This document shows, piece by piece, positions 50,764-60,154 of a DNA stretch of 64,000 nucleotides; positions within the stretch are counted from its first letter, which is position 1; every line of letters begins with the position of its first letter. The DNA is from CAYMUL01 sp964393605 (GTDB lineage: Bacteria; Bacteroidota; Ignavibacteria; Ignavibacteriales; Ignavibacteriaceae). The stretch covers positions 124,001 to 188,000 of the forward strand of contig CAYMUL010000002.1 in assembly GCA_964393605.1 (NCBI GenBank), given 5' to 3'. Made by a program: the position numbers and the translations under genes. A model generated the notes under the pieces. It was not told the origin of the DNA, did no database searches, and was given only the letters and a program-made list of their open reading frames with translations.

Positions 50764-51021
50764 CTATTTAGCCTTTTCAACAATCTCAACCAAACGCCAG
50801 CGTTTGTGTTTGCTGAGGGGTCTTGTTTCCATAATTTTTACAACATCACCGATGCCGCATTCACTTTTTTCATCGTGAGCCATCAGTTTTGTGGTCTTCT
50901 TAAAATATTTTTTATAAATAGGATGTGCAATTTTTCTTTCGATTGCTACAGTAATTGTCTTTTGCATTTTATTGCTAACAACAACGCCAATCCTAACTTT
51001 ACGTCTTGCTCTATCTTCCAT
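50764..51021 (-). CDS. rpsQ: 30S ribosomal protein S17
   Basis: 85 aa OB-fold protein: VRIGVVVSNKMQKTITVAIE, KYFKKTTKLMAHDEKSECGI, ETRPLSKHKRWRLVEIVEKA. Primary 16S binder at the 5' domain. Spaced 2 bp from rpmC. Confidence 0.97.
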   Translation of the reverse strand: MEDRARRKVRIGVVVSNKMQKTITVAIERKIAHPIYKKYFKKTTKLMAHDEKSECGIGDVVKIMETRPLSKHKRWRLVEIVEKAK

Positions 51022-51023
51022 AA

Positions 51024-51257
51024 TTACTTGCTCTCTCCTTTGGCACTTGCATTCGCATTAGTAACAACTTCAAGTTCTCTTTGACGAAGCACGGTTTTCA
51101 GTTTTGCAATAAATTTTCTTGTCTGCGGAATTTTTGCAGTGTTAGTTAATTGCTTCAACTCGTGAGAAAATCTAAGATCAACAATGTTGTTAGATTCTTC
51201 AACGATCATCTTTTTTATTTCATCGGTAGAGAGTTCTTTTATTTCTTTAATTTTCAT
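51024..51257 (-). CDS. rpmC: 50S ribosomal protein L29
   Basis: 77 aa helical hairpin: EIKELSTDEIKKMIVEESNN, LRFSHELKQLTNTAKIPQTR. Somewhat longer C-terminus than usual (NANASAKGESK). Lies at the exit tunnel rim. 14 bp after rplP. Confidence 0.96.
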   Translation of the reverse strand: MKIKEIKELSTDEIKKMIVEESNNIVDLRFSHELKQLTNTAKIPQTRKFIAKLKTVLRQRELEVVTNANASAKGESK

Positions 51258-51271
51258 CTATTACTCAAATA

Positions 51272-51691
51272 TTAATCTTCAAAATCGGGACGTGAAACGA
51301 CTTTGGTTTTAATGGGTAGTTTATAACCGCAAACACCAAGTGCTTCTTGCGCGATAGCTCTTGTAACGCCCGAAACTTCAAACAAAATTCTTCCCGGTTT
51401 AACAACGGCAACCCAAAATTCGGGCGCGCCTTTACCTTTACCCATTCTGGTTTCAAGCGGTTTTTTGGAAACTGGTTTATCCGGGAAAATTCGTATCCAA
51501 ACTTTACCATCTCTTTTCATTTTACGTGAAAGGGCGACACGGCATGCTTCAATTTGTCTGCTCGTAATCCAGGCAGGCTCAAGCGCTTTCAAACCGAAAT
51601 CGCCGAAAGCAACCGAACTACCGCGGTGAGCTTTACCGGTCATTCTTCCGCGTTGTGCTTTTCTAAACTTAACTCTTTTTGGCATTAACAT
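51272..51691 (-). CDS. rplP: 50S ribosomal protein L16
   Basis: 139 aa from ATG 51691 (MLMPKRVKFRKAQRGRMTG). The loop near residue 80 (RIFPDKPVSKKPLETRMGKG) reaches the peptidyl-transferase centre. Organises the A-site tRNA region. 20 bp after rpsC. Confidence 0.97.
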   Translation of the reverse strand: MLMPKRVKFRKAQRGRMTGKAHRGSSVAFGDFGLKALEPAWITSRQIEACRVALSRKMKRDGKVWIRIFPDKPVSKKPLETRMGKGKGAPEFWVAVVKPGRILFEVSGVTRAIAQEALGVCGYKLPIKTKVVSRPDFED

Positions 51692-51711
51692 AATCTATCG
51701 GTCTCCAGCAG

Positions 51712-52353
51712 TTATTCGGTTGATCTTTTACCTAAAATTTCTCCGCGGCAAATCCAAACTTTAATACCGATTGAACCATAAATGGTTTCGGCTCTGCCGT
51801 AAGCAAAATCGATATCGGCACGTAAAGTGTGAAGCGGAACTCTTCCTTCTTTGTATTGTTCGGTACGGGCAATTTCGGCACCGCCCAATCTTCCGGAACA
51901 CATAATTTTAATTCCTTCGGCGCCCATGCGCATGGCAGAAGAGATTGAAGATTTCATTGCTCTTCTGAAAGAAATTCTTCCTTCCAGTTGGGTTGCAATA
52001 TTTTCTGCAACGAGATAAGCTTCAAGTTCAGGTCTTTTAATTTCATTTATCTGAATTTTAACTTCTTTGTCGGAGACAGATTTTAATTCCTGTTCGAGTT
52101 GCGTAATTTCTTTACCGCTTTTACCGATAACAACACCCGGTCGTGAAGTATGAATTGTAAGAATAATATTTTTTGAAGTGCGGTCAATAATAATTCTTGA
52201 AATACCAGCTTTCTTCAATCTGTTGCGCACGTAACTTCTGAGTTTTTCATCTTCAGAAAGTTTGGCGGCGTAGCTTCGCGGCTCGAACCAATTAGATTCC
52301 CAGCCTCTGTTTATTCCTACTCTAAATCCTATTGGATTGGTTTTTTGTCCCAA
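51712..52353 (-). CDS. rpsC: 30S ribosomal protein S3
   Basis: 213 aa. N-terminal GQKTNPIGFRVGINRGWESN, KH domain with GVVIGKSGKEITQLEQEL, C-terminal domain SGRLGGAEIARTEQYKEGRV. Part of the mRNA entry channel. 12 bp after rplV. Confidence 0.98.
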   Translation of the reverse strand: MGQKTNPIGFRVGINRGWESNWFEPRSYAAKLSEDEKLRSYVRNRLKKAGISRIIIDRTSKNIILTIHTSRPGVVIGKSGKEITQLEQELKSVSDKEVKIQINEIKRPELEAYLVAENIATQLEGRISFRRAMKSSISSAMRMGAEGIKIMCSGRLGGAEIARTEQYKEGRVPLHTLRADIDFAYGRAETIYGSIGIKVWICRGEILGKRSTE

Positions 52354-52365
52354 ACAATTCTCCTA

Positions 52366-52710
52366 TTAATTCTTCGTTTCGATAACAATGGTTAAATGAC
52401 ATGCACGTTTCCTAACACGATAAGCTCTACCCATGGGAGCCGGACTAATTCTTTTCATAGTAGGACCTTGATTTACAAATGCAGTTTTGACGACGAGGTC
52501 AGCGGGTTCGACCCTTGTAGCGTCATCATTGTTCAGCAAGTTTGCAACTGCGCTTCTCAAAGTTTTTTCTGCATCTCTTGCCGCATGTTTCGGCTGAAAG
52601 TGCAAAACTTCGAGAGCTTTGTCAACTGACATTCCTCTAATTAAATCGACAACCAATCTCATCTTTCGCGGAGATGAGGGGATAAATCTTGATATTGCTT
52701 TCGCTTCCAT
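52366..52710 (-). CDS. rplV: 50S ribosomal protein L22
   Basis: 114 aa: AISRFIPSSPRKMRLVVDLI and the beta-hairpin KRISPAPMGRAYRVRKRACH that lines the exit tunnel. 19 bp after rpsS. Confidence 0.97.
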   Translation of the reverse strand: MEAKAISRFIPSSPRKMRLVVDLIRGMSVDKALEVLHFQPKHAARDAEKTLRSAVANLLNNDDATRVEPADLVVKTAFVNQGPTMKRISPAPMGRAYRVRKRACHLTIVIETKN

Positions 52711-52729
52711 AAAATCTCTTTACCTAAAT

Positions 52730-53017
52730 TTATTTAGCAGTAGCCGCTTTTTCAGCTTTAGTTCCGGGATGCCCTCTGAAAATTCTTGTCGGGGCAAATT
52801 CTCCTAACTTATGACCAACCATGTTTTCAGTAATGAATACCGGAATCATTTTATTACCATTGTGAATAGCAATTGTGTGTCCGACAAAGTCCGGGGAGAT
52901 AGTTGAAGTACGCGACCAGGTTTTCACAATTTTTTTCTGGTTAGCTTCATTCAACTTCTGAACTTTGCTGAGCAATTTATAGTCTATGTATGGTCCTTTT
53001 TTAACCGAACGCGGCAT
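52730..53017 (-). CDS. rpsS: 30S ribosomal protein S19
   Basis: 95 aa: PRSVKKGPYIDYKLLSKVQK, TWSRTSTISPDFVGHTIAIH-type core and HKLGEFAPTRIFRGHPGTKA. Head protein next to S13 and the A-site tRNA. 12 bp after rplB. Confidence 0.97.
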   Translation of the reverse strand: MPRSVKKGPYIDYKLLSKVQKLNEANQKKIVKTWSRTSTISPDFVGHTIAIHNGNKMIPVFITENMVGHKLGEFAPTRIFRGHPGTKAEKAATAK

Positions 53018-53029
53018 GAATAATCTTTC

Positions 53030-53854
53030 CTACTTACGACGTTTAATAATATATCTGTTAGATTCTTTTTTGTGTTTTCTTGTTTTCAATCCTTTGGCTT
53101 TTTGTCCCCAGGGAGAAACCGGATGACCTCCGCCTGAAGTTTTACCTTCGCCTCCACCCATTGGGTGATCGACAGGATTCATAGCAACACCGCGAACATG
53201 AGGACGAAAACCTTTCCATCGTGTTCTGCCGGCTTTGCCGATACTAATATTTTCATGTTCCGAATTGCTAACAACACCGTAGGTTGCGTAGCAATCGGTT
53301 CTTACTAATCTCACTTCTCCGGAAGGCATTTTGAGTTGGGCAAAATCTCCTTCGCGAGCAACGAGTTGTAATGAACAACCTGCTGATCTTCCGAGTTGTC
53401 CTCCTTTGCCCGGTTTCAATTCAACATTGTGAATAAAACTACCGAGCGGAATTTCTTTAAGCGGCATTGCATTGCCTGCTTTTATTTCTACTCCAGAACC
53501 TGATACAACATTATCGCCAACTTTCAAACCGTCCGGAGCGATGATGTATCTTTTCTCGCCGTCGATATAGTAAAGCAGTGCAATTCTTGCAGTTCTGTTC
53601 GGATCATATTCGATTGAAAAAACTTTTGCGTTGATGTTTAATTTGTTTCTTTTGAAATCGATTAAACGATATTTGCGTTTATGTCCGCCTCCTCTAAAGC
53701 GAGTAGTAATTCTTCCGAGATTATTTCGTCCGCCGGATTTCTTTAACGAAACCGTTAAAGATTTTTCGGGAGAAGATTTAGTAATTTCATCGAAAGAAGC
53801 AACGCTTCTGAATCTTGTTCCGGGAGTAACGGGTTTATATTTACGTAATGCCAT
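53030..53854 (-). CDS. rplB: 50S ribosomal protein L2
   Basis: 274 aa. RRT-type core FRGGGHKRKYRLIDFKRNK and the C-terminal MNPVDHPMGGGEGKTSGGGH with the conserved histidine near the peptidyl-transferase centre. Required for subunit association. 21 bp after rplW. Confidence 0.98.
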   Translation of the reverse strand: MALRKYKPVTPGTRFRSVASFDEITKSSPEKSLTVSLKKSGGRNNLGRITTRFRGGGHKRKYRLIDFKRNKLNINAKVFSIEYDPNRTARIALLYYIDGEKRYIIAPDGLKVGDNVVSGSGVEIKAGNAMPLKEIPLGSFIHNVELKPGKGGQLGRSAGCSLQLVAREGDFAQLKMPSGEVRLVRTDCYATYGVVSNSEHENISIGKAGRTRWKGFRPHVRGVAMNPVDHPMGGGEGKTSGGGHPVSPWGQKAKGLKTRKHKKESNRYIIKRRK

Positions 53855-53875
53855 TCTTATTTTCCGTCGCCTTCT

Positions 53876-54169
53876 CTATACCTGTTCAAATAAATCAATT
53901 GTTTCACCGGATTTAAGAGTAATAATTGCTTTTTTATAGTGCGGAGTTTTACCGGAAAATCTTCCGCTTTTTCTGAATTGGGTTTTAACTTTTCCTTCGT
54001 AGCGAATAGTATTAACATCAATAACGTTGACGTTAAATTTTTTAGCAATCGCATTTTTTATTTCAATCTTATTCGCATCGTATGCAACAATGAAGCCATA
54101 TTTTTTCTGGTCGGCAGTCAGCGTTGTCATCTTTTCGGTGAATAACGGTCTTATTAAAATTTCTTTCAT
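53876..54169 (-). CDS. rplW: 50S ribosomal protein L23
   Basis: 97 aa: ILIRPLFTEKMTTLTADQKK, NAIAKKFNVNVIDVNTIRYE. Docking site of trigger factor and SRP at the exit tunnel. 1 bp from rplD. Confidence 0.97.
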   Translation of the reverse strand: MKEILIRPLFTEKMTTLTADQKKYGFIVAYDANKIEIKNAIAKKFNVNVIDVNTIRYEGKVKTQFRKSGRFSGKTPHYKKAIITLKSGETIDLFEQV

Positions 54170-54170
54170 C

Positions 54171-54818
54171 TTAACTTGCTATAGCTTTCGTGTTAGAATT
54201 CATCTGATTCATTTTTTCAATCGCACTCTTTTGAATTAATAACAATTGGTTATTAACAATATCATAAGTAGAAGCATTTGCGGCTTCGAGCACTTTTACT
54301 TTTGGAATATTTCTTCCCGATTTATAAACATTGTTTTGGTTTGAAGAAGTGAGGAGTAAAATTCTCTTCCCTTCGGCTTTCATTCCTTTAACGATGTTCA
54401 TGAATTCTTTTGTTTTTGGTTGGTCAAAATTGAAATCCTCAACAACTCTCAATTGTTCATCTTTAACTTTGTAAGAGAGCGCAGATTTCTTAGCCAAAGT
54501 TTTTACTTTTTGGTTTTGATCCTGTCTGTAATCTCTCGGTCGCGGTCCAAAAATAGTACCACCGCCAACCCAGAGTGGCGAGCGAGTTGTACCAGCTCTT
54601 GCACCACCGCGTCCTTTTTGACGCCATGGTTTTTTACCTCCGCCTCTAACTTCTCCTCTTTCCTTTGCTTTGTGTGTACCTTGTCGTTGGTTAGCTAAGT
54701 GCGCTTTAACCACAAGATAAATCACATGATCGTTCGGAGTAATACCGAAGATATCATCCGACAATTCAATTTTTTCGCCGGAAAGTGTACCATCTATTTT
54801 ATAAACATCTGTTAACAT
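54171..54818 (-). CDS. rplD: 50S ribosomal protein L4
   Basis: 215 aa. The internal loop GGKKPWRQKGRGGARAGTTR (RQKGxGxARxG signature) protrudes into the exit tunnel constriction. In gamma-proteobacteria it controls the S10 operon; no evidence for that here. 11 bp after rplC. Confidence 0.97.
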   Translation of the reverse strand: MLTDVYKIDGTLSGEKIELSDDIFGITPNDHVIYLVVKAHLANQRQGTHKAKERGEVRGGGKKPWRQKGRGGARAGTTRSPLWVGGGTIFGPRPRDYRQDQNQKVKTLAKKSALSYKVKDEQLRVVEDFNFDQPKTKEFMNIVKGMKAEGKRILLLTSSNQNNVYKSGRNIPKVKVLEAANASTYDIVNNQLLLIQKSAIEKMNQMNSNTKAIAS

Positions 54819-54829
54819 TTCAATACCAA

Positions 54830-55456
54830 TTACTTCTTTAACAATTCAACAATTGAATTAATTGAACCGGGAACCGCGCCCTTAACTAAAACAATATTTT
54901 TATCTTCAACAATTTTTACAATCTGGAGATTTCGCACGGTAACATTTTCAAAGCCCATTCTTCCAGCCATTTTTTGTCCCTTGAAAACTCTTGATGGATA
55001 AGAAGATGCGCCAATGGAACCGGGAGCGCGTTCTCTATCACTTTGTCCGTGAGTAGCGTTTCCAACACCACCGAAGTTATGTCTTCTGATAACGCCCTGG
55101 AATCCTTTACCTTTGCTCTTACCTCGAACTTTAATCATCTCTCCTTCTTTGAAAAGAGAAGAAATTAGTAATTCATCTCCAACTTTAAAGGAAGAAGATT
55201 CATCAACCCTGAATTCTCTGGCAACAAGAGGAATTTCTAAGTTATTTTTTTTGTAATAACCTAAAACCGGTTTAGAAACATTTTTTTCTTTCTTCGAACC
55301 GAAACCTAATTGCAATCCGGTATATCCATCTTTTTCATTCGTTTTAACGCGAAGAACTTTACAAGGACCGACTTGAATAATAGTAACCGGCACTTGATTT
55401 CCTTCGGCGTTATAAATCGAAGTCATTCCTAATTTTTTTCCTAACAAACCTGACAT
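54830..55456 (-). CDS. rplC: 50S ribosomal protein L3
   Basis: 208 aa from the second ATG of an ATGATG pair (55456), which is better spaced from GGAG. SGLLGKKLGMTSIYNAEGN, FGGVGNATHGQSDRERAPGS and YPSRVFKGQKMAGRMGFENV identify L3, a 23S assembly initiator near the A site. 13 bp after rpsJ. Confidence 0.97.
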   Translation of the reverse strand: MSGLLGKKLGMTSIYNAEGNQVPVTIIQVGPCKVLRVKTNEKDGYTGLQLGFGSKKEKNVSKPVLGYYKKNNLEIPLVAREFRVDESSSFKVGDELLISSLFKEGEMIKVRGKSKGKGFQGVIRRHNFGGVGNATHGQSDRERAPGSIGASSYPSRVFKGQKMAGRMGFENVTVRNLQIVKIVEDKNIVLVKGAVPGSINSIVELLKK

Positions 55457-55469
55457 CATATCTCCAATT

Positions 55470-55784
55470 TCAGAGTTTAATCTCTATATCTACTCCGGCA
55501 GGAATATCTAATTTACTTAACGAATCGACAGTCTTTGAACTTGAATTATGAATATCAATAATTCTTTTGTGAGAACTAATTTGAAATTGTTCTCTCGATT
55601 TTTTATCGACATGAGGAGATCTTAAAACAGTATAAATAGATTTGCGAGTGGGCAAGGGAATAGGACCCGAAACCACCGCACCGGTGCTTCGCACTGTTTT
55701 AATGATCTTTTCGGTAGATTTATCTATCAAAATATGATCATACGATTTCAACGTAATTCTAATCTTCTGATCAGCCAAGTTCAA
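55470..55784 (-). CDS. rpsJ: 30S ribosomal protein S10
   Basis: 104 aa: KIRITLKSYDHILIDKSTEK, VSGPIPLPTRKSIYTVLRSP, DVEIKL-type ending. Also the NusB partner in antitermination (NusE). Preceded by a hairpin in the 69-bp gap from tuf. Confidence 0.97.
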   Translation of the reverse strand: MNLADQKIRITLKSYDHILIDKSTEKIIKTVRSTGAVVSGPIPLPTRKSIYTVLRSPHVDKKSREQFQISSHKRIIDIHNSSSKTVDSLSKLDIPAGVDIEIKL

Positions 55785-55810
55785 CGACTCCTTAATTTTA
55801 CAAGAAAGAA

Positions 55811-55834
55811 GAAGGGAGATTTTCTCCCTACTTC
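55811..55834 (-). other. hairpin in the tuf-rpsJ gap, possible attenuator
   Basis: Core stem GGGAGA (55814-55819)/TCTCCC (55823-55828), extendable to GAA/TTC with bulges. On the minus strand it is followed by TTCTTCTTTCTTG, a weak T-rich tract. Position between tuf and rpsJ could give partial termination or RNA processing between the str and S10 parts. Confidence 0.4.
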
Positions 55835-55853
55835 AAACAATCACTTATCTAAC

Positions 55854-57059
55854 TTATTCATGAATTTTGGTTACAACACCAGCACCAACGGTTCTGCCTC
55901 CTTCGCGGATAGCGAAACGGAGACCTTCATCCATTGCAATAGGTGTAATCAAATCAATTTTTAATTTAACATTATCGCCGGGCATAACCATTTCTGTGCC
56001 TTCAGGTAATGTTGCTACTCCGGTTACGTCCGTTGTTCTAAAATAGAACTGTGGTCTATAACCGTTGAAGAACGGAGTATGTCTTCCGCCTTCTTCTTTT
56101 GAAAGGATGTAGACTTCACCTTCAAATTTTGTATGCGGGGTGATAGAACCGGTTTTTGCGAGAACCATTCCTCTCTCAATTTCGTTCTTATCAACACCTC
56201 TTAAAAGAATACCTGCATTATCTCCCGCCATTGCGCTATCAAGTTCTTTTCTGAACATTTCAATACCGGTAATAACAGTTTTCTTATGCAAGCCGAGACC
56301 GATGAGTTCAACTTCTTCACTAATTTTTACCTGACCTCTTTCAACTCTTCCGGTTGCAACAGTACCGCGACCGGTAATAGAGAAAACGTCTTCGACAGGC
56401 ATTAAGAATGGTTTATCAACATCTCTTTGCGGTACGGGAACATAACTATCAACAGCATCCATTAATTCCCAAATGCAGCTATATCTCTCATCCGTAGTTG
56501 GAGCGTCACTTGCACCGGCTTCTAATGCTTTTAAAGCAGAACCTTTGATGATTGGTATGTCATCACCGGGAAATTCGTATTTACTGAGAAGTTCTCTTAA
56601 TTCCATCTCTACCAAATCGATTAATTCGGAATCATCAACAGCATCAACTTTATTCATGAACACAACAATACGCGGAACACCTACTTGACGCGCAAGCAAA
56701 ATGTGTTCTCTCGTTTGGGGCATTGGTCCGTCAGTAGCGGCAACTACGAGGATAGCGCCATCCATTTGTGCGGCACCGGTGATCATGTTCTTAACATAAT
56801 CGGCGTGACCGGGACAGTCCACGTGTGCATAGTGTCTGTTTGCGGTAGAATATTCTACGTGAGCAGTAGCAATTGTAATACCGCGCTCTCTTTCTTCAGG
56901 AGCGTTATCGATACTATCAAATGTTCTCACTGCCGATAATCCTTTTTTTGCAAGAGCCATCGTAATAGCGGCGGTCAATGTTGTTTTTCCATGATCTACG
57001 TGACCAATGGTACCGATGTTTACGTGCGGCTTACTGCGATCAAATTTTTCTTTAGCCAT
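55854..57059 (-). CDS. tuf: elongation factor Tu
   Basis: 401 aa. G1 GHVDHGKTT, switch 1 APEERERGITIATAHVEY, G3 DCPGHADY, G4 NKVD; domains 2 and 3 complete, ending GAGVVTKIHE. Delivers aminoacyl-tRNA to the ribosome. Single copy visible, located after fusA (28-bp gap) as in the classical str operon. Confidence 0.98.
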   Translation of the reverse strand: MAKEKFDRSKPHVNIGTIGHVDHGKTTLTAAITMALAKKGLSAVRTFDSIDNAPEERERGITIATAHVEYSTANRHYAHVDCPGHADYVKNMITGAAQMDGAILVVAATDGPMPQTREHILLARQVGVPRIVVFMNKVDAVDDSELIDLVEMELRELLSKYEFPGDDIPIIKGSALKALEAGASDAPTTDERYSCIWELMDAVDSYVPVPQRDVDKPFLMPVEDVFSITGRGTVATGRVERGQVKISEEVELIGLGLHKKTVITGIEMFRKELDSAMAGDNAGILLRGVDKNEIERGMVLAKTGSITPHTKFEGEVYILSKEEGGRHTPFFNGYRPQFYFRTTDVTGVATLPEGTEMVMPGDNVKLKIDLITPIAMDEGLRFAIREGGRTVGAGVVTKIHE

Positions 57060-57087
57060 GTTTTCTCCTATTGATTAAATTAATTTC

Positions 57088-59184
57088 TTATGCTGTTACT
57101 GTTTTTTTACCAAGTGATTTTTCCGAAATCTCTTCAGCAATCGATTTCGGTACTTCTGAATAATGTGAAAATTGCATTGTATAAATTGCACGACCTTGCG
57201 TCATTGACCGCAATATCGTTGCATAACCGAACATCTCCGAAAGAGGAACTTGCGCTTTGATAACCTGTGCATCTTTTCTCGCATTGAATCCTTCAATTCT
57301 TCCTCTTCGTGAATTTAAGTCACCCATTACATCTCCAAGATATTCTTCGGGGGTAACAACTTCTACTTCCATGACCGGTTCGAGAAGAATTGGTTTTGCT
57401 TTTCTCGCACCGTCTTTGAACGCGATTGATCCGGCAACTTTGAATGAAAGTTCATCTGAATCGACATCATGATAAGAACCATCAAAAACTTTTACTTTTA
57501 CATCAACTACAGGATAGCCGGCGATTACGCCATTTCTCATAGCTTCTTGTACACCGGAAGAAACTGCAGGGATGTATTCGCGCGGAATTACACCACCAAC
57601 TATTCCGTTAATAAATTCATAACCTTTGCCCGGTTCGTTCGGTTCCATATGTAGCCAAACGTGTCCGTACTTTCCTCTTCCACCGGATTGTTTAATAAAT
57701 TTACCTTCGATATCGACTGCTTGAGTGATGGACTCTCGATAAGCAACTTGCGGTTTACCGACGTTGGCTTCAACTTTAAATTCACGTTTCATTCTATCAA
57801 CAAGAATTTCCAGATGCAACTCGCCCATTCCACTGATTAATGTTTGTCCGGTTTCATCATCAACTTTGACTTTGAAAGTCGGATCTTCGTCGGATAATCT
57901 TGCGAGTGAATCGGAGAGTTTATCCTGATCGGCTTTAGTTTTCGGTTCAATCGCAATCTGAATAACCGGTTCAGGGAATACCATTTTCTCCATAACAACC
58001 GGATCGTCTTCTGCGCAAAGCGTATCACCGGTTTTTGTAAATTTCAAACCGACGGCGGCGGCAATGTCTCCTGCTCGCACGAGATCAATTTCCTCTCGAT
58101 GATTTGCGTGCATTTGAAGAAGTCTTGAGATTCTTTCTTTTTTTCCGCTAACCGAATTATAGATGTATGAACCGGAATTCAATGAACCTGTATAAACTCT
58201 GAAAAATGTCAATTTACCAACATAAGGATCATTCATTATTTTGAAAGCGAGCGCAGTGAATTTTTCGTTTTCACTAATTTTCCTCGTAACCTTATCGTTG
58301 ATACCGATATGGTGCGCTTCAATCGATTCAAGATCGATAGGAGATGGCAGAAAATCGATTACACAATCTAATAATTTTTGAACGCCTTTATTTTTGAAAG
58401 AAGAACCGCAGAGAACCGGAATAATTTTGGATTCGATAGTCGCAGTTCTTAATACTTTACTAATTTCAGCTTGCGAAATTTCTTTACCTTCAAGATATTT
58501 TTCGAGTAATGTATCATCAACATCCGAAACGGCTTCTAACATTTCTGTTCTATATTTCGTTGCCAACGGCATCAAATCATGTGGTATTTCGATTTCATCA
58601 TAAGTGCTTCCGAGCGTATCTTCATGATACATCCGCGCTTTGAATGCAATTAAGTCAACCACTCCGGCAAAGATATCGCCTTCACCTATTGGAAGCGTGA
58701 TAGGAATTGCATTTGCACCGAGACGTTCGCGAATCATTGTTACGGCATTATAAAAATCTGCACCGATACGATCCATTTTGTTTATGAATGCAATTCGCGG
58801 TACGCCGTATTTATCTGCTTGACGCCAAACAGTTTCTGATTGAGGTTCAACTCCTCCAACAGCACAAAATAGTGCAATAGCTCCATCTAAAACGCGGAGT
58901 GATCTTTCAACTTCAACGGTGAAATCCACATGTCCGGGAGTATCGATAATGTTGATTTGGTGATCTTTCCAAAAACATGTAGTAGCGGCACTTGTGATAG
59001 TAATTCCGCGTTCTTTTTCCTGTTCCATCCAATCCATAGTAGCCGCGCCATCATGCACTTCACCAATTCGATGTAATTTACCTGTATAATATAAAATTCT
59101 TTCAGTCGTAGTAGTTTTACCGGCATCTATGTGAGCCATGATGCCAATATTTCTAACTTTACTTAATGATGTTTTACCTGACAT
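57088..59184 (-). CDS. fusA: elongation factor G
   Basis: 698 aa, five-domain translocase. G1 AHIDAGKTTTTERILYYTG, G3 DTPGHVDF, G4 NKMDR; domain IV SGGRGKYGHVWLHMEP and GVIPREYIPAVSSGVQEAMR. Catalyses GTP-driven translocation and, with RRF, ribosome recycling. 24 bp after rpsG. Confidence 0.98.
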   Translation of the reverse strand: MSGKTSLSKVRNIGIMAHIDAGKTTTTERILYYTGKLHRIGEVHDGAATMDWMEQEKERGITITSAATTCFWKDHQINIIDTPGHVDFTVEVERSLRVLDGAIALFCAVGGVEPQSETVWRQADKYGVPRIAFINKMDRIGADFYNAVTMIRERLGANAIPITLPIGEGDIFAGVVDLIAFKARMYHEDTLGSTYDEIEIPHDLMPLATKYRTEMLEAVSDVDDTLLEKYLEGKEISQAEISKVLRTATIESKIIPVLCGSSFKNKGVQKLLDCVIDFLPSPIDLESIEAHHIGINDKVTRKISENEKFTALAFKIMNDPYVGKLTFFRVYTGSLNSGSYIYNSVSGKKERISRLLQMHANHREEIDLVRAGDIAAAVGLKFTKTGDTLCAEDDPVVMEKMVFPEPVIQIAIEPKTKADQDKLSDSLARLSDEDPTFKVKVDDETGQTLISGMGELHLEILVDRMKREFKVEANVGKPQVAYRESITQAVDIEGKFIKQSGGRGKYGHVWLHMEPNEPGKGYEFINGIVGGVIPREYIPAVSSGVQEAMRNGVIAGYPVVDVKVKVFDGSYHDVDSDELSFKVAGSIAFKDGARKAKPILLEPVMEVEVVTPEEYLGDVMGDLNSRRGRIEGFNARKDAQVIKAQVPLSEMFGYATILRSMTQGRAIYTMQFSHYSEVPKSIAEEISEKSLGKKTVTA

Positions 59185-59208
59185 TTACCTAAATTATTCC
59201 TATCTCAA

Positions 59209-59676
59209 TTACCATTTGAAATGAGCAAAAGCTTTGTTCGCTTCCGCCATTCTATGGACATCTTCTTTCTTTTTTACAGCGTTACCTTCATTATTAGAAG
59301 CCGCAAGGATTTCAGCGGCAAGTTTTGCAGCCATGGATTTTTCACCTCTTTCGCGAGAATAAGATTTTAACCATCTCATTCCCAACGAGAGTCGTCTTTC
59401 GGGACGAACTTCCATCGGCACTTGATAAGTAGCACCACCAACTCTTCTGCTTCTAACTTCAATTAGAGGTTGCACATTGGCAAGTGCTTTTTTAAAAATT
59501 TCGATACCCGGTTTACCGCTTTTCTCTTCAATCATTTCAAACGACTTATATAAAAGATTTCTCGCCGTTGAACGTCTCCCTTGATACATCAAGGAATTGA
59601 TAAACTTCGTAACAACAACTTCACCGTATTTCGGATCGGGTGTAATATATTTTTTTTCTGCTCTTTTCTTTCTCAT
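59209..59676 (-). CDS. rpsG: 30S ribosomal protein S7
   Basis: 155 aa: MRKKRAEKKYITPDPKYGEV, FINSLMYQGRRSTARNLLYK, EVRSRRVGGATYQVPMEVRP. Nucleates the 16S 3' major domain. 6 bp after rpsL. Confidence 0.98.
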   Translation of the reverse strand: MRKKRAEKKYITPDPKYGEVVVTKFINSLMYQGRRSTARNLLYKSFEMIEEKSGKPGIEIFKKALANVQPLIEVRSRRVGGATYQVPMEVRPERRLSLGMRWLKSYSRERGEKSMAAKLAAEILAASNNEGNAVKKKEDVHRMAEANKAFAHFKW

Positions 59677-59682
59677 AAAATC

Positions 59683-60060
59683 TTATTTCGCTTTTGGTTT
59701 CTTTGCGCCGTATTTAGATCTTCCTTGTCTTCTATCCTCAACACCGCCGGTATCAAAAGTACCTCTGACGATGTGATAACGAACTCCCGGCAAATCCTTA
59801 ACTCTTCCTCCTCTGATAAGAACGATCGAATGTTCTTGCAAATTGTGACCTTCTCCAGGTATGTAAGCAGTAACTTCAATTCCGTTGGTTAATCTAACGC
59901 GCGCAACTTTTCTCAGGGCTGAATTAGGTTTCTTCGGAGTAGTAGTGTAGACACGTGTGCATACACCTCGCTTCTGAGGGCAAGCCTGCAGCGCCGGTGC
60001 TTTATTCTTACTTAATATGCGTGTTCTACCTTTACGTACTAATTGATTTATCGTTGGCAA
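59683..60060 (-). CDS. rpsL: 30S ribosomal protein S12
   Basis: 125 aa. PTINQLVRKGRTRILSKNKA, the decoding loop TTPKKPNSALRKVARVRLTN with the wild-type lysine at the streptomycin site, and KDLPGVRYHIVRG. Start of the str operon, with a promoter 44-75 bp upstream. Confidence 0.98.
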   Translation of the reverse strand: MPTINQLVRKGRTRILSKNKAPALQACPQKRGVCTRVYTTTPKKPNSALRKVARVRLTNGIEVTAYIPGEGHNLQEHSIVLIRGGRVKDLPGVRYHIVRGTFDTGGVEDRRQGRSKYGAKKPKAK

Positions 60061-60103
60061 AAAATTCTCCTAAATACCTAAAAAATTCAAAAAATTCAGA
60101 CTT

Positions 60104-60135
60104 CAAATATATGTATAGTCCTTATTCCAGTCAAG
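60104..60135 (-). promoter_or_regulatory. promoter of the rpsL ribosomal cluster
   Basis: In the 94-bp gap after rpoC, minus strand: TTG within CTTGAC (60135-60130), 20-nt gap counted from TTG, TATATTTG (60111-60104). The same -7 octamer occurs before the aldehyde dehydrogenase gene. RBS TTTAGGAGAA lies just before rpsL. Confidence 0.65.
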
Positions 60136-60154
60136 AAATATGAAATTAATAATT

